Source: Tahibacter sp042701255
GTDB taxonomy: Bacteria; Pseudomonadota; Gammaproteobacteria; Xanthomonadales; Rhodanobacteraceae
DNA: 64,000 bases
Reading direction: 5' to 3'
Assembly (NCBI RefSeq): GCF_042701255.1
Contig: NZ_CP170554.1
Coordinates: 496,001 to 560,000 of the forward strand
Positions 35,042-43,637 of this stretch are shown piece after piece. Position 1 is the stretch's first letter. Every line of letters starts with the position of its first letter. The position numbers and the translations under genes are program-made. The notes below the pieces were generated by a model, which did no database searches, had not been told where the DNA came from, and worked only from the letters and a program-made list of their open reading frames with translations.

Positions 35042-36127
35042 TCAGCCGAACAGCTCGCCCTGCGGCGAAGCCGCTCGCGGCGGCACGAAACGGCTCGTGT
35101 CGAGATCGACCTCGGCGCGACGTCGTATGCCGGATTTCTTGCAGGCCAGGGCCAGGCGGTTGCGGATCAGGTCCGCGTAAGGACCTTCGCCGCGCATGCG
35201 CAGGCCGAAGCGCGGTTCGTTGAGCTCGCCGCCGCGGATGTCGCGCAGCAGATTGAGCACGTGCTGCTTGCGCTCGGGGTAGTGCGTTTCCAGCCAGTCT
35301 TCCCAGAGCTGCTTGAGCTCCCAGGGCAGGCGCACCACGGTATAGCCGGCGCTGCGCGCGCCGGCCGCCGCGGCCTGTTCGACGATGGCTTCGATCCAGA
35401 CGTCGGTCAGCGCCGGAATGATGGGCGCGACGTTGACGCTGACCGGAATGCCGGCCGCATGCAGCGCGGCAATGGTCTGCAGGCGCCGGTGCGGTGCGCT
35501 CGCACGCGGCTCCAGCCGGCTGCTCAGACGGTTGTCCAGCGACGTGACCGAGACGAACACGTGCACGAGCTTGCGCGCGGCCATGTCGGCGAGCAGATCG
35601 ATGTCGCGCTCGATCAGCGAGTTCTTGGTGATGATGGTGCAGGGGTGATGGCACTCGCTGAGCACCTCGAGCACCTGGCGCGTGATGCGGTAGCGCTTCT
35701 CGATCGGCTGGTAGCAGTCGGTGTTCGCGCCGATGTTGATCGCGCTGCAGCGATAGCCGCGCTTGGCCAGGTCCTGACGCAGCACATGCGCCGCATTGGT
35801 CTTGGCGAACAGCCGCGTCTCGAAATCCAGGCCCGGCGACAGGTTCAGGTACGCATGCGAAGGCCGCGCATAGCAGTAGGCGCAGCCGTGCTCGCAGCCG
35901 CGATACGGATTGATCGAAGCGTCGAACGGAATGTCGGGCGAGGCGTTGTTCGTGATGATCTGCCGCGCGCGCTCTTCCATGACCGTGGTGCGCGGCGGCG
36001 CGGCGGGTTCGCCGTCCTGGTACCAGCCGTCGTCGACGGCTTCGTGAGTCGTGACCTCGAAGCGGCCGGCCGGATTGACGCGGCTGCCGCGGCCCTTGAT
36101 GCGTTCGGGTTTGTGGAGATCGGACAT
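35042..36127 (-). CDS. PA0069 family radical SAM protein
   Basis: 361 residues. RGCEHGCAYCYARPSHAY provides the CxxxCxxC cluster cysteines C78, C82 and C85 that bind the 4Fe-4S cluster for SAM cleavage. The order of blocks (GRGSRVNP near the N-terminus, NPYRGCEHGC, TITKNSLIERDIDLL, SVTSLDNRLSSRLEPRASAP, FGLRMRGEGPYADLI) matches the PA0069/SplB-like group. Members resemble spore photoproduct lyase, but their substrate is not established. The stop is followed by a 48-residue gap from the type VI cassette hairpin; the gene itself starts 50 bases after the DUF4126 gene end. Confidence 0.88.
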   Translation of the reverse strand: MSDLHKPERIKGRGSRVNPAGRFEVTTHEAVDDGWYQDGEPAAPPRTTVMEERARQIITNNASPDIPFDASINPYRGCEHGCAYCYARPSHAYLNLSPGLDFETRLFAKTNAAHVLRQDLAKRGYRCSAINIGANTDCYQPIEKRYRITRQVLEVLSECHHPCTIITKNSLIERDIDLLADMAARKLVHVFVSVTSLDNRLSSRLEPRASAPHRRLQTIAALHAAGIPVSVNVAPIIPALTDVWIEAIVEQAAAAGARSAGYTVVRLPWELKQLWEDWLETHYPERKQHVLNLLRDIRGGELNEPRFGLRMRGEGPYADLIRNRLALACKKSGIRRRAEVDLDTSRFVPPRAASPQGELFG

Positions 36128-36176
36128 GGCGCGGGAATCTGCCGTCGCAGTGTCGCAATCCCTGCGATGACGGGGC

Positions 36177-36782
36177 TCAGGATGCCGGCAGCGGCTGCGC
36201 CGGTCCGCGCAGCCGGCGCCATACGCGGCGGATCGCGCGCCAGAGTTTGGGCAGCAGCCACGCGGCCAGCATCAGGAACAGCAGCAGCAGGCCCAGGAAC
36301 ACCCAGGGGTAGTGCCAGACCAGATAGAGGCCGCCGAGCAGGGTCAGGTCTTCACCGAGGCTGGCGCCCCAGTTCGTGAACGGCTCGGGCGAGGTGTTGA
36401 TCAGCGCGCGCGTGCCGGCCTTGGTCAGGTGCGTGCCGGAAGTGATCGCGCCGCCGAGCAGGGCCGCGGCGAACTGCACGGCCGGCGTCGACTCGTGGAA
36501 CACGCCCCAGGCGAGCAGCGCACCGGCCGGAATGCGCACGAAGGTCTGCGCAGCGTCCCAGACCGAATCGAAGGCCGGGATCTTGTCGGCCAGGAACTCG
36601 CCGAGCGCGAGGATGCCGCTGACCCAGAGCACCCAGTCGTCCTGCAGGAAATTCAGCGCGGTCGGCAGGGTGACGACGTCGTAGCGGCCAAGCAGACCCA
36701 GCAGCAGAACGGCTGCGTAGAGGCGGAAGCCGCTGGCCCAGGCCAGACCGCTGGCCAGCGCCGTCGATTGCACGAGATCCAT
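36177..36782 (-). CDS. DUF4126 family membrane protein
   Basis: 201 residues from the ATG at 36782, which AAGGTG precedes at the right spacing; a GTG at 36791 is less likely. Four to five hydrophobic helices are visible (LASGLAWASGFRLYAAVLLL, VLWVSGILALGEFLADKIP, VQFAAALLGGAITSGTH, VFLGLLLLFLMLAAWLLPKL), ending in a basic tail. The ASGFRLY and EFLADKIPAFDSVWD motifs are typical of DUF4126. Function unknown. It precedes the radical SAM gene by 49 bases on the same strand, so the two may be cotranscribed. Confidence 0.85.
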   Translation of the reverse strand: MDLVQSTALASGLAWASGFRLYAAVLLLGLLGRYDVVTLPTALNFLQDDWVLWVSGILALGEFLADKIPAFDSVWDAAQTFVRIPAGALLAWGVFHESTPAVQFAAALLGGAITSGTHLTKAGTRALINTSPEPFTNWGASLGEDLTLLGGLYLVWHYPWVFLGLLLLFLMLAAWLLPKLWRAIRRVWRRLRGPAQPLPAS

Positions 36783-37161
36783 GAGTGCCACCTTGCGGAA
36801 TCAGCCCGCGTCGGCGCTCATGCTCGCCGCGATCCGCCGGCGCTTCAAGCAGCCCGCGCGGGACCATGACCACGGCCGGTCGGTGTCGCGGCCGGGCGAT
36901 CCCGACATCCCCGCACGATGCCGGCCTGGACGGCACATGACCGGTCATTGCGACCGCTGCCGCACCCTTCTTGCGGACGATGAATCGCGTTGACCGTACT
37001 CCGCCCCAGGTCCATGCTAATCGGACCGAAGGATGGCGACGTTTCGTGACGACAGGGGGATACCGTCGCTCCGATAGGTCCTCCTTTGCACTCACGCTTT
37101 GGCTTTGAGCCGGGCGCCTGCGCCCGTTCATGTCTGTCAGCAGCATTGTCCGGAGGAGTCG
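36783..37161 (+). promoter_or_regulatory. Divergent upstream region of the DUF11 surface protein
   Basis: 379 bases without a gene. TTGACC (36990-36995) followed by ATGCTAAT (37014-37021) is a possible promoter, though spacing is long at about 20. Beyond it GGCGACG and CCGTCGC can pair across about 20 bases, suggesting a structured leader. CGGAGGAG is the ribosome-binding site for the ATG at 37162. Confidence 0.35.
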
Positions 37162-40100
37162 ATGAAACGCCTCGTTCTTGCCTCATTGGCCGCCATCTTG
37201 TGCGCGGCCGCCACCACTACATCAGCCCAGGTCGACGTCGAGACCGACGAAGACGCACCGGTTCCGTTCGAGCGCGCGCAGGATCAGAAACCGCTCGAAC
37301 TGCATCTGCAGCGAGGCAGGAGCAGCAACATCGATCTGCGCAATCTGCCGCAGACGCCGCCCACGCAGCGCGAGCGGCCGGAACGTGAGATCGATCCGCA
37401 TCCGGTGGAGCTGCCCGGCGGCCCGCGCGCGATCGAACCGACCGGCCAGAACCCGTTGCCCAGCGCGCCGGCACCGGCGCCGAACATCACGTTCGACGGA
37501 CTCGACCGGGCCAATTTCGGCCAGGGCTATCCGCCCGATACCAACGGCGACGTCGGCCCGACCTATTACATCCAGACGATCAACTCCTCCGTCGGCGTGT
37601 TCCGCAAATCCGACGGCGTGCGCGTCGCCGCGTTCTCGTTCGACACGCTGATGGCGCAGGGCAGTTTCGGCAACCTCTGCGACACCTCGAACTTCGGCGA
37701 CCCGGTGGTGCTGTACGACACCTTCGAAGACCGCTGGGTGCTGACCGACTTCGCGTTCTCGCTGGACGGTTCCAGCAACGTCATCAACCCGCCCGGTGCA
37801 TTCCAGTGCTTCGCCGTGTCCAAGACCGGCGATCCGGTCAGCGGCGGCTGGAATTTCTACTCGATCAACACCACCGGCGGGCTCGGCGACTATCCCAAGC
37901 TGTCGATCTGGACCGACGGCATCTACATGTCGGCCAACATGTTCGGCTACTCGGCCGGCGCCGCGTTCCAGAACCCGCGCGTCTTCGCCTTCAACAAGAT
38001 GCAGATGTACGCCGGCGCGCCGACCGTCCAGGTCGTGACGTTCAATGCGCCGGCCAGCGACTTCACCCTGCTGCCCAGCAACGCGCGCCTGCAGGCCGGT
38101 ACGCCGCCGGCCGGCACGCCGGCCTATTTCGTCTCGACCTGGCAGTTCCTCAACTCGGTCAGCGTCTACAAGTTCCACGTCGACTGGGCGCGCATCGGCA
38201 ATTCCACGTTCACCGGTCCCGACTCGCCGCTGGCCGCCACCAGCTGGCCCAACGCCTCGGTCGCGAATGCGCCGTCGCTCGGCGGCAACAGCCTGGACGT
38301 GCTGCAGATCCGCGCGATGATGCAGAACCAGTACAGCAATATCGGCGGCGTGGAATCGCTGTGGACGACGCATACGGTGCGCCGCGCCAACACGACCGGC
38401 TTCGCCGCGCCGCGCTGGTATCAGGTCGACGTCACCGGCGGCACCGTGGCGCCCAACCTGCCCCAGGCGACGACCTGGGACCCGGACGGCGCGAACGTGA
38501 TGCATCGCTTCATGCCCAGCCTCGCGGTAGACCGCGCCGGCAATCTCGCGCTCGGTTACACGACGTCCAGCTCCACCACCAAGCCGGCGATCAAATACGC
38601 CGGCCGTCTCGCTTCCGATCCGGTCAACACGTTCGGCCAGGGTGAGCAGGTACTGATCCAGGGCGCCGGAACGCAGACCGGCAACTGCGGCGGCGGCGCC
38701 TGCGCCCGCTGGGGTGACTACAGCGCCATGACCCTCGATCCCGACGGCTGCACCTTCTGGTACACGAGCGAGTACTACGCGGTCGACGGCCTGAACTACC
38801 TGACGCGCATCGGCTCGTTCACCTTTCCGTCCTGCACGATGGTCGGCGCCGGCGGCACGGTGTCGGGCACGATCACGGCGCAGACGGGCGGCGCTCCGCT
38901 GAGCGGTGCGGTGGTCATGCTCGGCAGCCGTTCCACGACGACCAACGCGTCCGGCCAATACTCCTTCACGGCGATTCCGGCGGGCACCTACCCGACGATC
39001 AGCGCCAGCTTCCCGGGCTGCGTGAGCGGCACGGCCAGCAACGTCGCCGTGGTCGACAGCTCCACCACCACGCAGAATTTCGCGCTGGCCTCGGGACCGA
39101 CGAATGCCTGTCTCACGGATACCACCCAGGCCGATTTCCAGACCGGCATATCCACCAACATCGACCTGACCACGAGCGCCGGCGATGCCACGCTCACCAA
39201 CCCGGACGCCGTCGACCAGCAGAACGGCTCGACCGGCACCAGCGGCGTCGGCATCACGATCACGACCTGGGGCGGCCAGACCTTCACGCCGGCGACCAGC
39301 GGCAACCTCAAGCAGATCGACGTCAACCTGTTCTGCTCCGGCTGCACGGGCACCACGCCGAACCTCACCATGAGCATTCGCGCGACCAGCGGCGGCCTGC
39401 CGACCGGAGCCGACCTCGCCACGGCGACGATCACCGGTTTCAGCAATGGTGCGTCGGCCTACTACACCGCGACGTTCTCGCCGGCGTTCGCCGTCACCGC
39501 GGGCACGCAGTACGCGTTCGCGATCCGTCCCACGGCGAATCCGTCGCCCGGCACCTATGCGCTGACGCGCAGCGGTACCTCGACGGCCGGCGCCGACGTC
39601 TACGCCGGCGGTACGCGCGTCGCCGGTGCGACCAGCGGCACGGTCTGGAGCATTCCGCTGACCGGCGGCGTCTCCACCGACGCGGGTTTCAAGATCTACA
39701 TCAACAGCGGCTACAGCGCGTCCGGCAACCTCATTTCCTCGCTCAAGGACGCCAACCCCGCGGCGGGCTACGCGCCGAGCTGGACCACGCTGTCGTGGAA
39801 CGCTGCGACGCCGGCCAATACCAGCCTGCGGTTCCAGGCGGCGGCCAGCAACTCCGTCAACGGCCCGTTCAACTTCGTCGGCCCCGACGGCACTGCGGGA
39901 ACGTTCTTCACGACCAGCGGCGCATCGCTGAGCCAGTTCAACGGCAACCGCTACCTCAAGTACCGCGCCTTCCTCGCCACCACCAACAGCACGGCCACAC
40001 CGACCCTCAACGACGCGACGGTCTGCTTCGTCGACCTGGGCCCGCCGGACCTGAGCCTGACCAAGAGCGACGGCGGCGCCAGCGTCTCTCCGGGCGGCAC

Positions 40101-42084
40101 CGTCGCCTACACGCTGAGCTACGCCGCCGCGAGCGGCGCCCAGACGGCGACCGGCGTCGTGCTGACCGAGACCGTGCCGGCCAACAGCGTCTTCAATGCC
40201 GGCGCGAGCACCGCAGGCTGGTCGTGCACGCCGAACAACAATGCGGGCTCCACCTGCACCCTCGCGATCGGCTCGCTCGCGGCCGGCGGCAGCGGCAACG
40301 CCACGTTTGCGGTGACGGCCGTGAACCCGGTCGCCGCCGGCGTTACGCAGCTCTCCAACACGGCCTCGGTGGCCGATGACGGCACGCACGGCGCCGATGC
40401 GACGCCGGGCAACAACACCGCCAGCGACACCACGCCGGTGAATGCCGCGCCGGATCTGACGCTCCTCAAGAGCGACGGCGGCGTTTCGGTCGCCCCGGGC
40501 GGCGGCGTGACCTACACCTTGAGCTACGCCAACGCGGGCAACCAGGGGGCGACCGGCGTGGTCCTGACCGACGTCGTGCCGGCCAACACCACGTTCAATG
40601 CGGGTGCGAGCACCGCGGGCTGGTCGTGCGCGCCGAACAACAACGCGGGTTCGACCTGCACCCTGGCCATCGGCAGTCTGGCCGGCGGCGGTGCCGGCGG
40701 TACGGCGAGCTATGCGGTGACCGTGGGTTCGCCGCTGGCGCCGTCCGTCACGCAGATCAGCAACCAGGCCAGCATCGCCGACGACGGCGCCAACGGCACC
40801 GATCCGACGCCGGGCAACAACACTGCCAGCGACACCACGCCGATCAGCGGTGCGGACCTCGCCATCACCAAGACCGACGGCGTGACCTCGGTACCGGCCG
40901 GCGGCTCGGTGACCTACACGATCACGGCCAGCAACGCCGGCCCGAACGGCGTGACCGGCGCCAAGGTGGCCGACACCTTCCCGGCCAGCCTGACCTGCAC
41001 CTGGACCTGTACCGGCGCGGGCAGCGGTACCTGCGCGGCGTCGGGCAGCGGCTCGATCAACGACAGCACGGTGAACCTGCCGGTCAGCGCGAGCGTGACC
41101 TACACGGCCAGCTGCAACATCGCCGGCAGTGCCAGCGGCAGCCTGAGCAACACGGCGACGGTGGCCACGCCGGTCGGCGTGACGGATCCGGCACCGGCCA
41201 ACAACAGCGCGACCGACACCGACACGCTCACGACCACCGCCAACATCGGCGTGACCGTGAACGACGGCCGCAACTTCGTGCAGATCGGTGATTCGCTGAA
41301 CTACACGATCGAAGTGTCCAACGCCGGTCCGAGCACCGCACAGGCCAGCGTGACCGACACCTTGCCCGCGCTGCTCACGGGCGGTTCGTGGGTGTGCAGC
41401 GGCACGGCCGGCGTCACCTGCGCCAACGGCTCGGGCAACGTGCTCAACGACAACGCCACGGTGCCCTCGGGCGGCAAGGCGACCTACGTGTACTCGGCGA
41501 CGGTGGCTTCGGCCGGCACCGACGTGCTCGACAACACGGCAAGCGCCAGCCTGACCAGCGGAACGGACCCCGTGCCGTCGAACAACAGCGCCACCGATCA
41601 CGACATCGTGGTGATGTTCAAGAACGGCTTCGAAGGCGCGCAGCTGCTCGTCGACGCCCTCGGCGGCGGATCGGACTTCGTCACCGCGCAACTGCGCATC
41701 GACGCCGGTCTCAGTGCGAACCTCAGCATCGTGCCGGTGGAAGTGGCGCGCGGCCGCGGAGCCGACGGCAAACTGCTGTTCACCCTGGAACTCGCGCGCT
41801 TCGGCAACGACATCGCCGTGCGCAGCGTGACGCGCGATGCGCAGGGTCTGAGCCAGCGTTCGGGCTGGCAGGCCGTCGATACGAACCAGCGCATGCTGCG
41901 CTTCGCCTGGCAGTCGGCCAGCGGCGGCGCCCCCCAATGGCTACTTCAGCGTGGACGGCGGCCTCACGCCGCTCGTCGTCGGCGGCCGCAGCGACGAGAG
42001 CCGCCTCACCCATCTGCTGGTGACCGTGCAGCAGCAGGTGCCGTGGATGGTGCTGATCACCCACTGACACTGAGTCAGTCGTAA
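37162..42084 (+). CDS. Giant exported protein with DUF11 repeats; frame breaks near the C-terminus
   Basis: 1640 residues as it stands; signal peptide MKRLVLASLAAILCAAATTTSA. Order: a large N-terminal domain (about 100-550) with NITFDGLDRANFGQGYPPDT; a carboxypeptidase-regulatory-like domain from about 567; a beta-sandwich region; then four DUF11 repeats starting near residues 963, 1098, 1232 and 1361 (DLSLTKSDGG, DLTLLKSDGG, DLAITKTDG, NIGVTVNDG). MFKNGFEG follows the last repeat. At C6 (41930-41935) the frame shifts: the original frame turns Arg-rich and stops at 42084, while the +1 frame continues sensibly (NGYFSVDGGLTPLVVGGRSD) and stops at 42067, next to the terminator. Confidence 0.85.
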   Translation: MKRLVLASLAAILCAAATTTSAQVDVETDEDAPVPFERAQDQKPLELHLQRGRSSNIDLRNLPQTPPTQRERPEREIDPHPVELPGGPRAIEPTGQNPLPSAPAPAPNITFDGLDRANFGQGYPPDTNGDVGPTYYIQTINSSVGVFRKSDGVRVAAFSFDTLMAQGSFGNLCDTSNFGDPVVLYDTFEDRWVLTDFAFSLDGSSNVINPPGAFQCFAVSKTGDPVSGGWNFYSINTTGGLGDYPKLSIWTDGIYMSANMFGYSAGAAFQNPRVFAFNKMQMYAGAPTVQVVTFNAPASDFTLLPSNARLQAGTPPAGTPAYFVSTWQFLNSVSVYKFHVDWARIGNSTFTGPDSPLAATSWPNASVANAPSLGGNSLDVLQIRAMMQNQYSNIGGVESLWTTHTVRRANTTGFAAPRWYQVDVTGGTVAPNLPQATTWDPDGANVMHRFMPSLAVDRAGNLALGYTTSSSTTKPAIKYAGRLASDPVNTFGQGEQVLIQGAGTQTGNCGGGACARWGDYSAMTLDPDGCTFWYTSEYYAVDGLNYLTRIGSFTFPSCTMVGAGGTVSGTITAQTGGAPLSGAVVMLGSRSTTTNASGQYSFTAIPAGTYPTISASFPGCVSGTASNVAVVDSSTTTQNFALASGPTNACLTDTTQADFQTGISTNIDLTTSAGDATLTNPDAVDQQNGSTGTSGVGITITTWGGQTFTPATSGNLKQIDVNLFCSGCTGTTPNLTMSIRATSGGLPTGADLATATITGFSNGASAYYTATFSPAFAVTAGTQYAFAIRPTANPSPGTYALTRSGTSTAGADVYAGGTRVAGATSGTVWSIPLTGGVSTDAGFKIYINSGYSASGNLISSLKDANPAAGYAPSWTTLSWNAATPANTSLRFQAAASNSVNGPFNFVGPDGTAGTFFTTSGASLSQFNGNRYLKYRAFLATTNSTATPTLNDATVCFVDLGPPDLSLTKSDGGASVSPGGTVAYTLSYAAASGAQTATGVVLTETVPANSVFNAGASTAGWSCTPNNNAGSTCTLAIGSLAAGGSGNATFAVTAVNPVAAGVTQLSNTASVADDGTHGADATPGNNTASDTTPVNAAPDLTLLKSDGGVSVAPGGGVTYTLSYANAGNQGATGVVLTDVVPANTTFNAGASTAGWSCAPNNNAGSTCTLAIGSLAGGGAGGTASYAVTVGSPLAPSVTQISNQASIADDGANGTDPTPGNNTASDTTPISGADLAITKTDGVTSVPAGGSVTYTITASNAGPNGVTGAKVADTFPASLTCTWTCTGAGSGTCAASGSGSINDSTVNLPVSASVTYTASCNIAGSASGSLSNTATVATPVGVTDPAPANNSATDTDTLTTTANIGVTVNDGRNFVQIGDSLNYTIEVSNAGPSTAQASVTDTLPALLTGGSWVCSGTAGVTCANGSGNVLNDNATVPSGGKATYVYSATVASAGTDVLDNTASASLTSGTDPVPSNNSATDHDIVVMFKNGFEGAQLLVDALGGGSDFVTAQLRIDAGLSANLSIVPVEVARGRGADGKLLFTLELARFGNDIAVRSVTRDAQGLSQRSGWQAVDTNQRMLRFAWQSASGGAPQWLLQRGRRPHAARRRRPQRREPPHPSAGDRAAAGAVDGADHPLTLSQS
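40048..40857 (+). repeat. Tandem DUF11 repeat, copies 1 and 2
   Basis: The copies at 40048-40452 and 40453-40857 are about 405 bases each and nearly identical over long stretches (for example CCGAACAACAA followed by GCGGG in both). This points to a recent duplication; copies 3 and 4 of the same domain, further downstream, are more diverged. Confidence 0.7.
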
Positions 42085-42090
42085 GCAACG

Positions 42091-42122
42091 AGAGCCCGGG
42101 ATCTTCCCGGGCTCTTTTTTTT
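42091..42122 (+). terminator. Strong intrinsic terminator of the DUF11 protein gene
   Basis: AGAGCCCGGGA and TCCCGGGCTCT form an 11-pair stem with a 3-base loop, followed by T8 (42115-42122). It lies 23 bases after the stop codon of the shifted frame and 6 after that of the unshifted frame. Confidence 0.92.
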
Positions 42123-42175
42123 GGAGAAGCGCGAAGGTGTTCGGATGCAAGTCGCGGCAGCGATCCGCGTGAACG

Positions 42176-43144
42176 CTAATCCGCAGCTGCGCTCAGGCCC
42201 GCAGCGATCAGCCAGCGCCGCAGTCGTTCGGCACGCTCTCGCGGCCACTGCCCGGCCTGCGCCGCGACGAGCACGGCCTCGACGTCGCAGGAAGCCACCG
42301 ATTCGCCGTCGGTCTGACCCGGCGCATAGCCGAGCCAGTCGTCGAGATCGTCGTAGCGGCGGCCGACGGCCGCATGCATGGCCGCGTCGTAGGTCCGCCG
42401 CCATTCGCCGGCTTCGCCGGCGCGGTTGAATTGCGCGTTCAAGGTGCCGGCGTCGATGAGCTGCCGTTCGGCGGCCTGGGCGACGGTGAAATCCGAAGCC
42501 GCTGCGGCGCGAGCGAGCCGGCCGGCATCGGCGTCGATGCCGAGGAACGTGGTCGCGCGCTGCAAGGTAGCGAGTGCATCGTGCCGATAGTCCTCGTAGC
42601 GCAGCACGAGATGTTCCCGTTCGGCCAGCGCCAGCCGCCAGCAGCGCAGCCAGACGGCGAGGAAGTCCACGCGGCTCAGCGGATAGTGGAACCAGGGTTC
42701 GGCGATGAACGCGGCGAACGTCTGCTCCGGCGGCGCGAGTCCGACGCGACGCGCACGCTGCCAGAACGAATACAGCGCATCGCGCGGATCGCGCACGAAC
42801 AGGATCGTGCGCGGCGTGTCGGCGAACGTCGCCGGCCAGGCGTGGCTCAGGCGCGGCACCGGTGCCGCGCGGAAATCGAATTCGCGGCCGTGGCACAGGC
42901 TCGGCAGCAGGCGGCGCCAGGACTCGTCGGCGCGGTCGTAGCGATAGCGGCGGCCGCTGCGCTGGCGCCAGTCGGCATGCAGGTCCGCACCCCAGGGCTT
43001 CCACAGCGCCACGTCGAGCTCGAGCAGGCAGTTGGCCAGCCACGAGGCGCCGCAGGGCATTTCCGAGGAAACGATGTCGCAGTCGTAGGCGGTGAAGCCG
43101 TGCGCCAGCGGCGCATCCTGGAACTGCGGCCGCGTATCAAACAT
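42176..43144 (-). CDS. Sulfotransferase-fold protein, candidate phosphoramidate transferase
   Basis: 322 residues, last gene of a six-gene overlapping set. SSEMPCGASWLANCL (about 26-40) resembles the 5'-phosphosulfate loop of sulfotransferases, and ILFVRDPRDALYSFWQRA (about 114-131) is the 3'-phosphate-binding loop. The fold normally takes PAPS. Here the neighbouring kinase is of the type that makes a 3'-phosphorylated CDP-amidate, which has the same 3'-phosphate handle, so this protein may transfer phosphoramidate rather than sulfate. That is inference; an ordinary carbohydrate sulfotransferase is the alternative, but no ATP sulfurylase is present. It overlaps the upstream gene by 8 bases. 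Confidence 0.7.
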   Translation of the reverse strand: MFDTRPQFQDAPLAHGFTAYDCDIVSSEMPCGASWLANCLLELDVALWKPWGADLHADWRQRSGRRYRYDRADESWRRLLPSLCHGREFDFRAAPVPRLSHAWPATFADTPRTILFVRDPRDALYSFWQRARRVGLAPPEQTFAAFIAEPWFHYPLSRVDFLAVWLRCWRLALAEREHLVLRYEDYRHDALATLQRATTFLGIDADAGRLARAAAASDFTVAQAAERQLIDAGTLNAQFNRAGEAGEWRRTYDAAMHAAVGRRYDDLDDWLGYAPGQTDGESVASCDVEAVLVAAQAGQWPRERAERLRRWLIAAGLSAAAD

Positions 43145-43637
43145 GGCGCCGCTCCCAGACGCGCAGCAGCGCGTCGGCCAGCGCCGGCACCGGCGCGGCG
43201 CCGCTGTCCAGGCGCAGATGCGGCGAGCGCGGCCACTCCGGCGTCAGCTCGTGCCCGACCTGCGGCCCGGTCTGCGCGTCGCGTGCGGCCAGCCGCTGCG
43301 CACGCAGTTGCGGCGCACATTCCAGCAGCACCTCGAAATAGTCGCCGCCCGCGGCGCGGTTGCCGGCGTGGATTTCGTGGAAAAGGGAAATCGTGGAAAC
43401 CACCGCACAGCCGCCGTCGCGGCTGTGTCCGGCCGCGAGTGCCGCGATGTGCCGCGCGACGGCGAGACGCTGCGGCCGCGCGTAACCCTGGCCGGCCGCG
43501 CCGAGACTGCGGCGCACCGCATCGCCGTCGAATGCGGCAACTTCGATGTGACCGCGCGCGGTCAGGCGTTGCGCGACCTGCTGCGCCAGCGTGGTCTTGC
43601 CGCTCGCGGCCAGACCGGTGATCCAGATCACGCTCAT
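43137..43637 (-). CDS. APS-kinase-like protein, probable cytidine diphosphoramidate kinase (Cj1415-like)
   Basis: 166 residues. The P-loop GLAASGKTT is at 8-16, and AFDGDAVRRSLG and VSTISLFHEIHAGNR match the APS kinase fold, though the protein is shorter and the canonical FISPFxxxR loop is altered. In Campylobacter the APS-kinase homologue Cj1415 phosphorylates the ribose 3'-OH of cytidine diphosphoramidate. No cysD/cysN sulfurylase is present to make APS, and the neighbours match the other Cj141x enzymes, so that role is favoured. Its start overlaps the preceding gene by 4 bases. Confidence 0.75.
   Translation of the reverse strand: MSVIWITGLAASGKTTLAQQVAQRLTARGHIEVAAFDGDAVRRSLGAAGQGYARPQRLAVARHIAALAAGHSRDGGCAVVSTISLFHEIHAGNRAAGGDYFEVLLECAPQLRAQRLAARDAQTGPQVGHELTPEWPRSPHLRLDSGAAPVPALADALLRVWERRHV

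Noticed and set aside
36783..37161. A riboswitch (c-di-GMP type) before the DUF11 gene
   Set aside because: I looked for the conserved GEMM core and tetraloop receptor and did not find them; only a short pairing is present.
37222..41937. A very long open frame on the minus strand opposite the DUF11 protein gene, and similar ones opposite the Asp-box protein and vgrG
   Set aside because: Antisense frames in very GC-rich DNA stay open by chance. They are Arg/Ala/Gly-rich with no signal peptide, motif or ribosome-binding site, and the sense frames are clear proteins.
43137..43637. Reading the APS-kinase-like gene as cysC for sulfate assimilation
   Set aside because: No ATP sulfurylase, PAPS reductase or sulfite reductase gene is near, and the neighbours match the phosphoramidate enzymes. 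Kept as an alternative only through the sulfotransferase-like partner.
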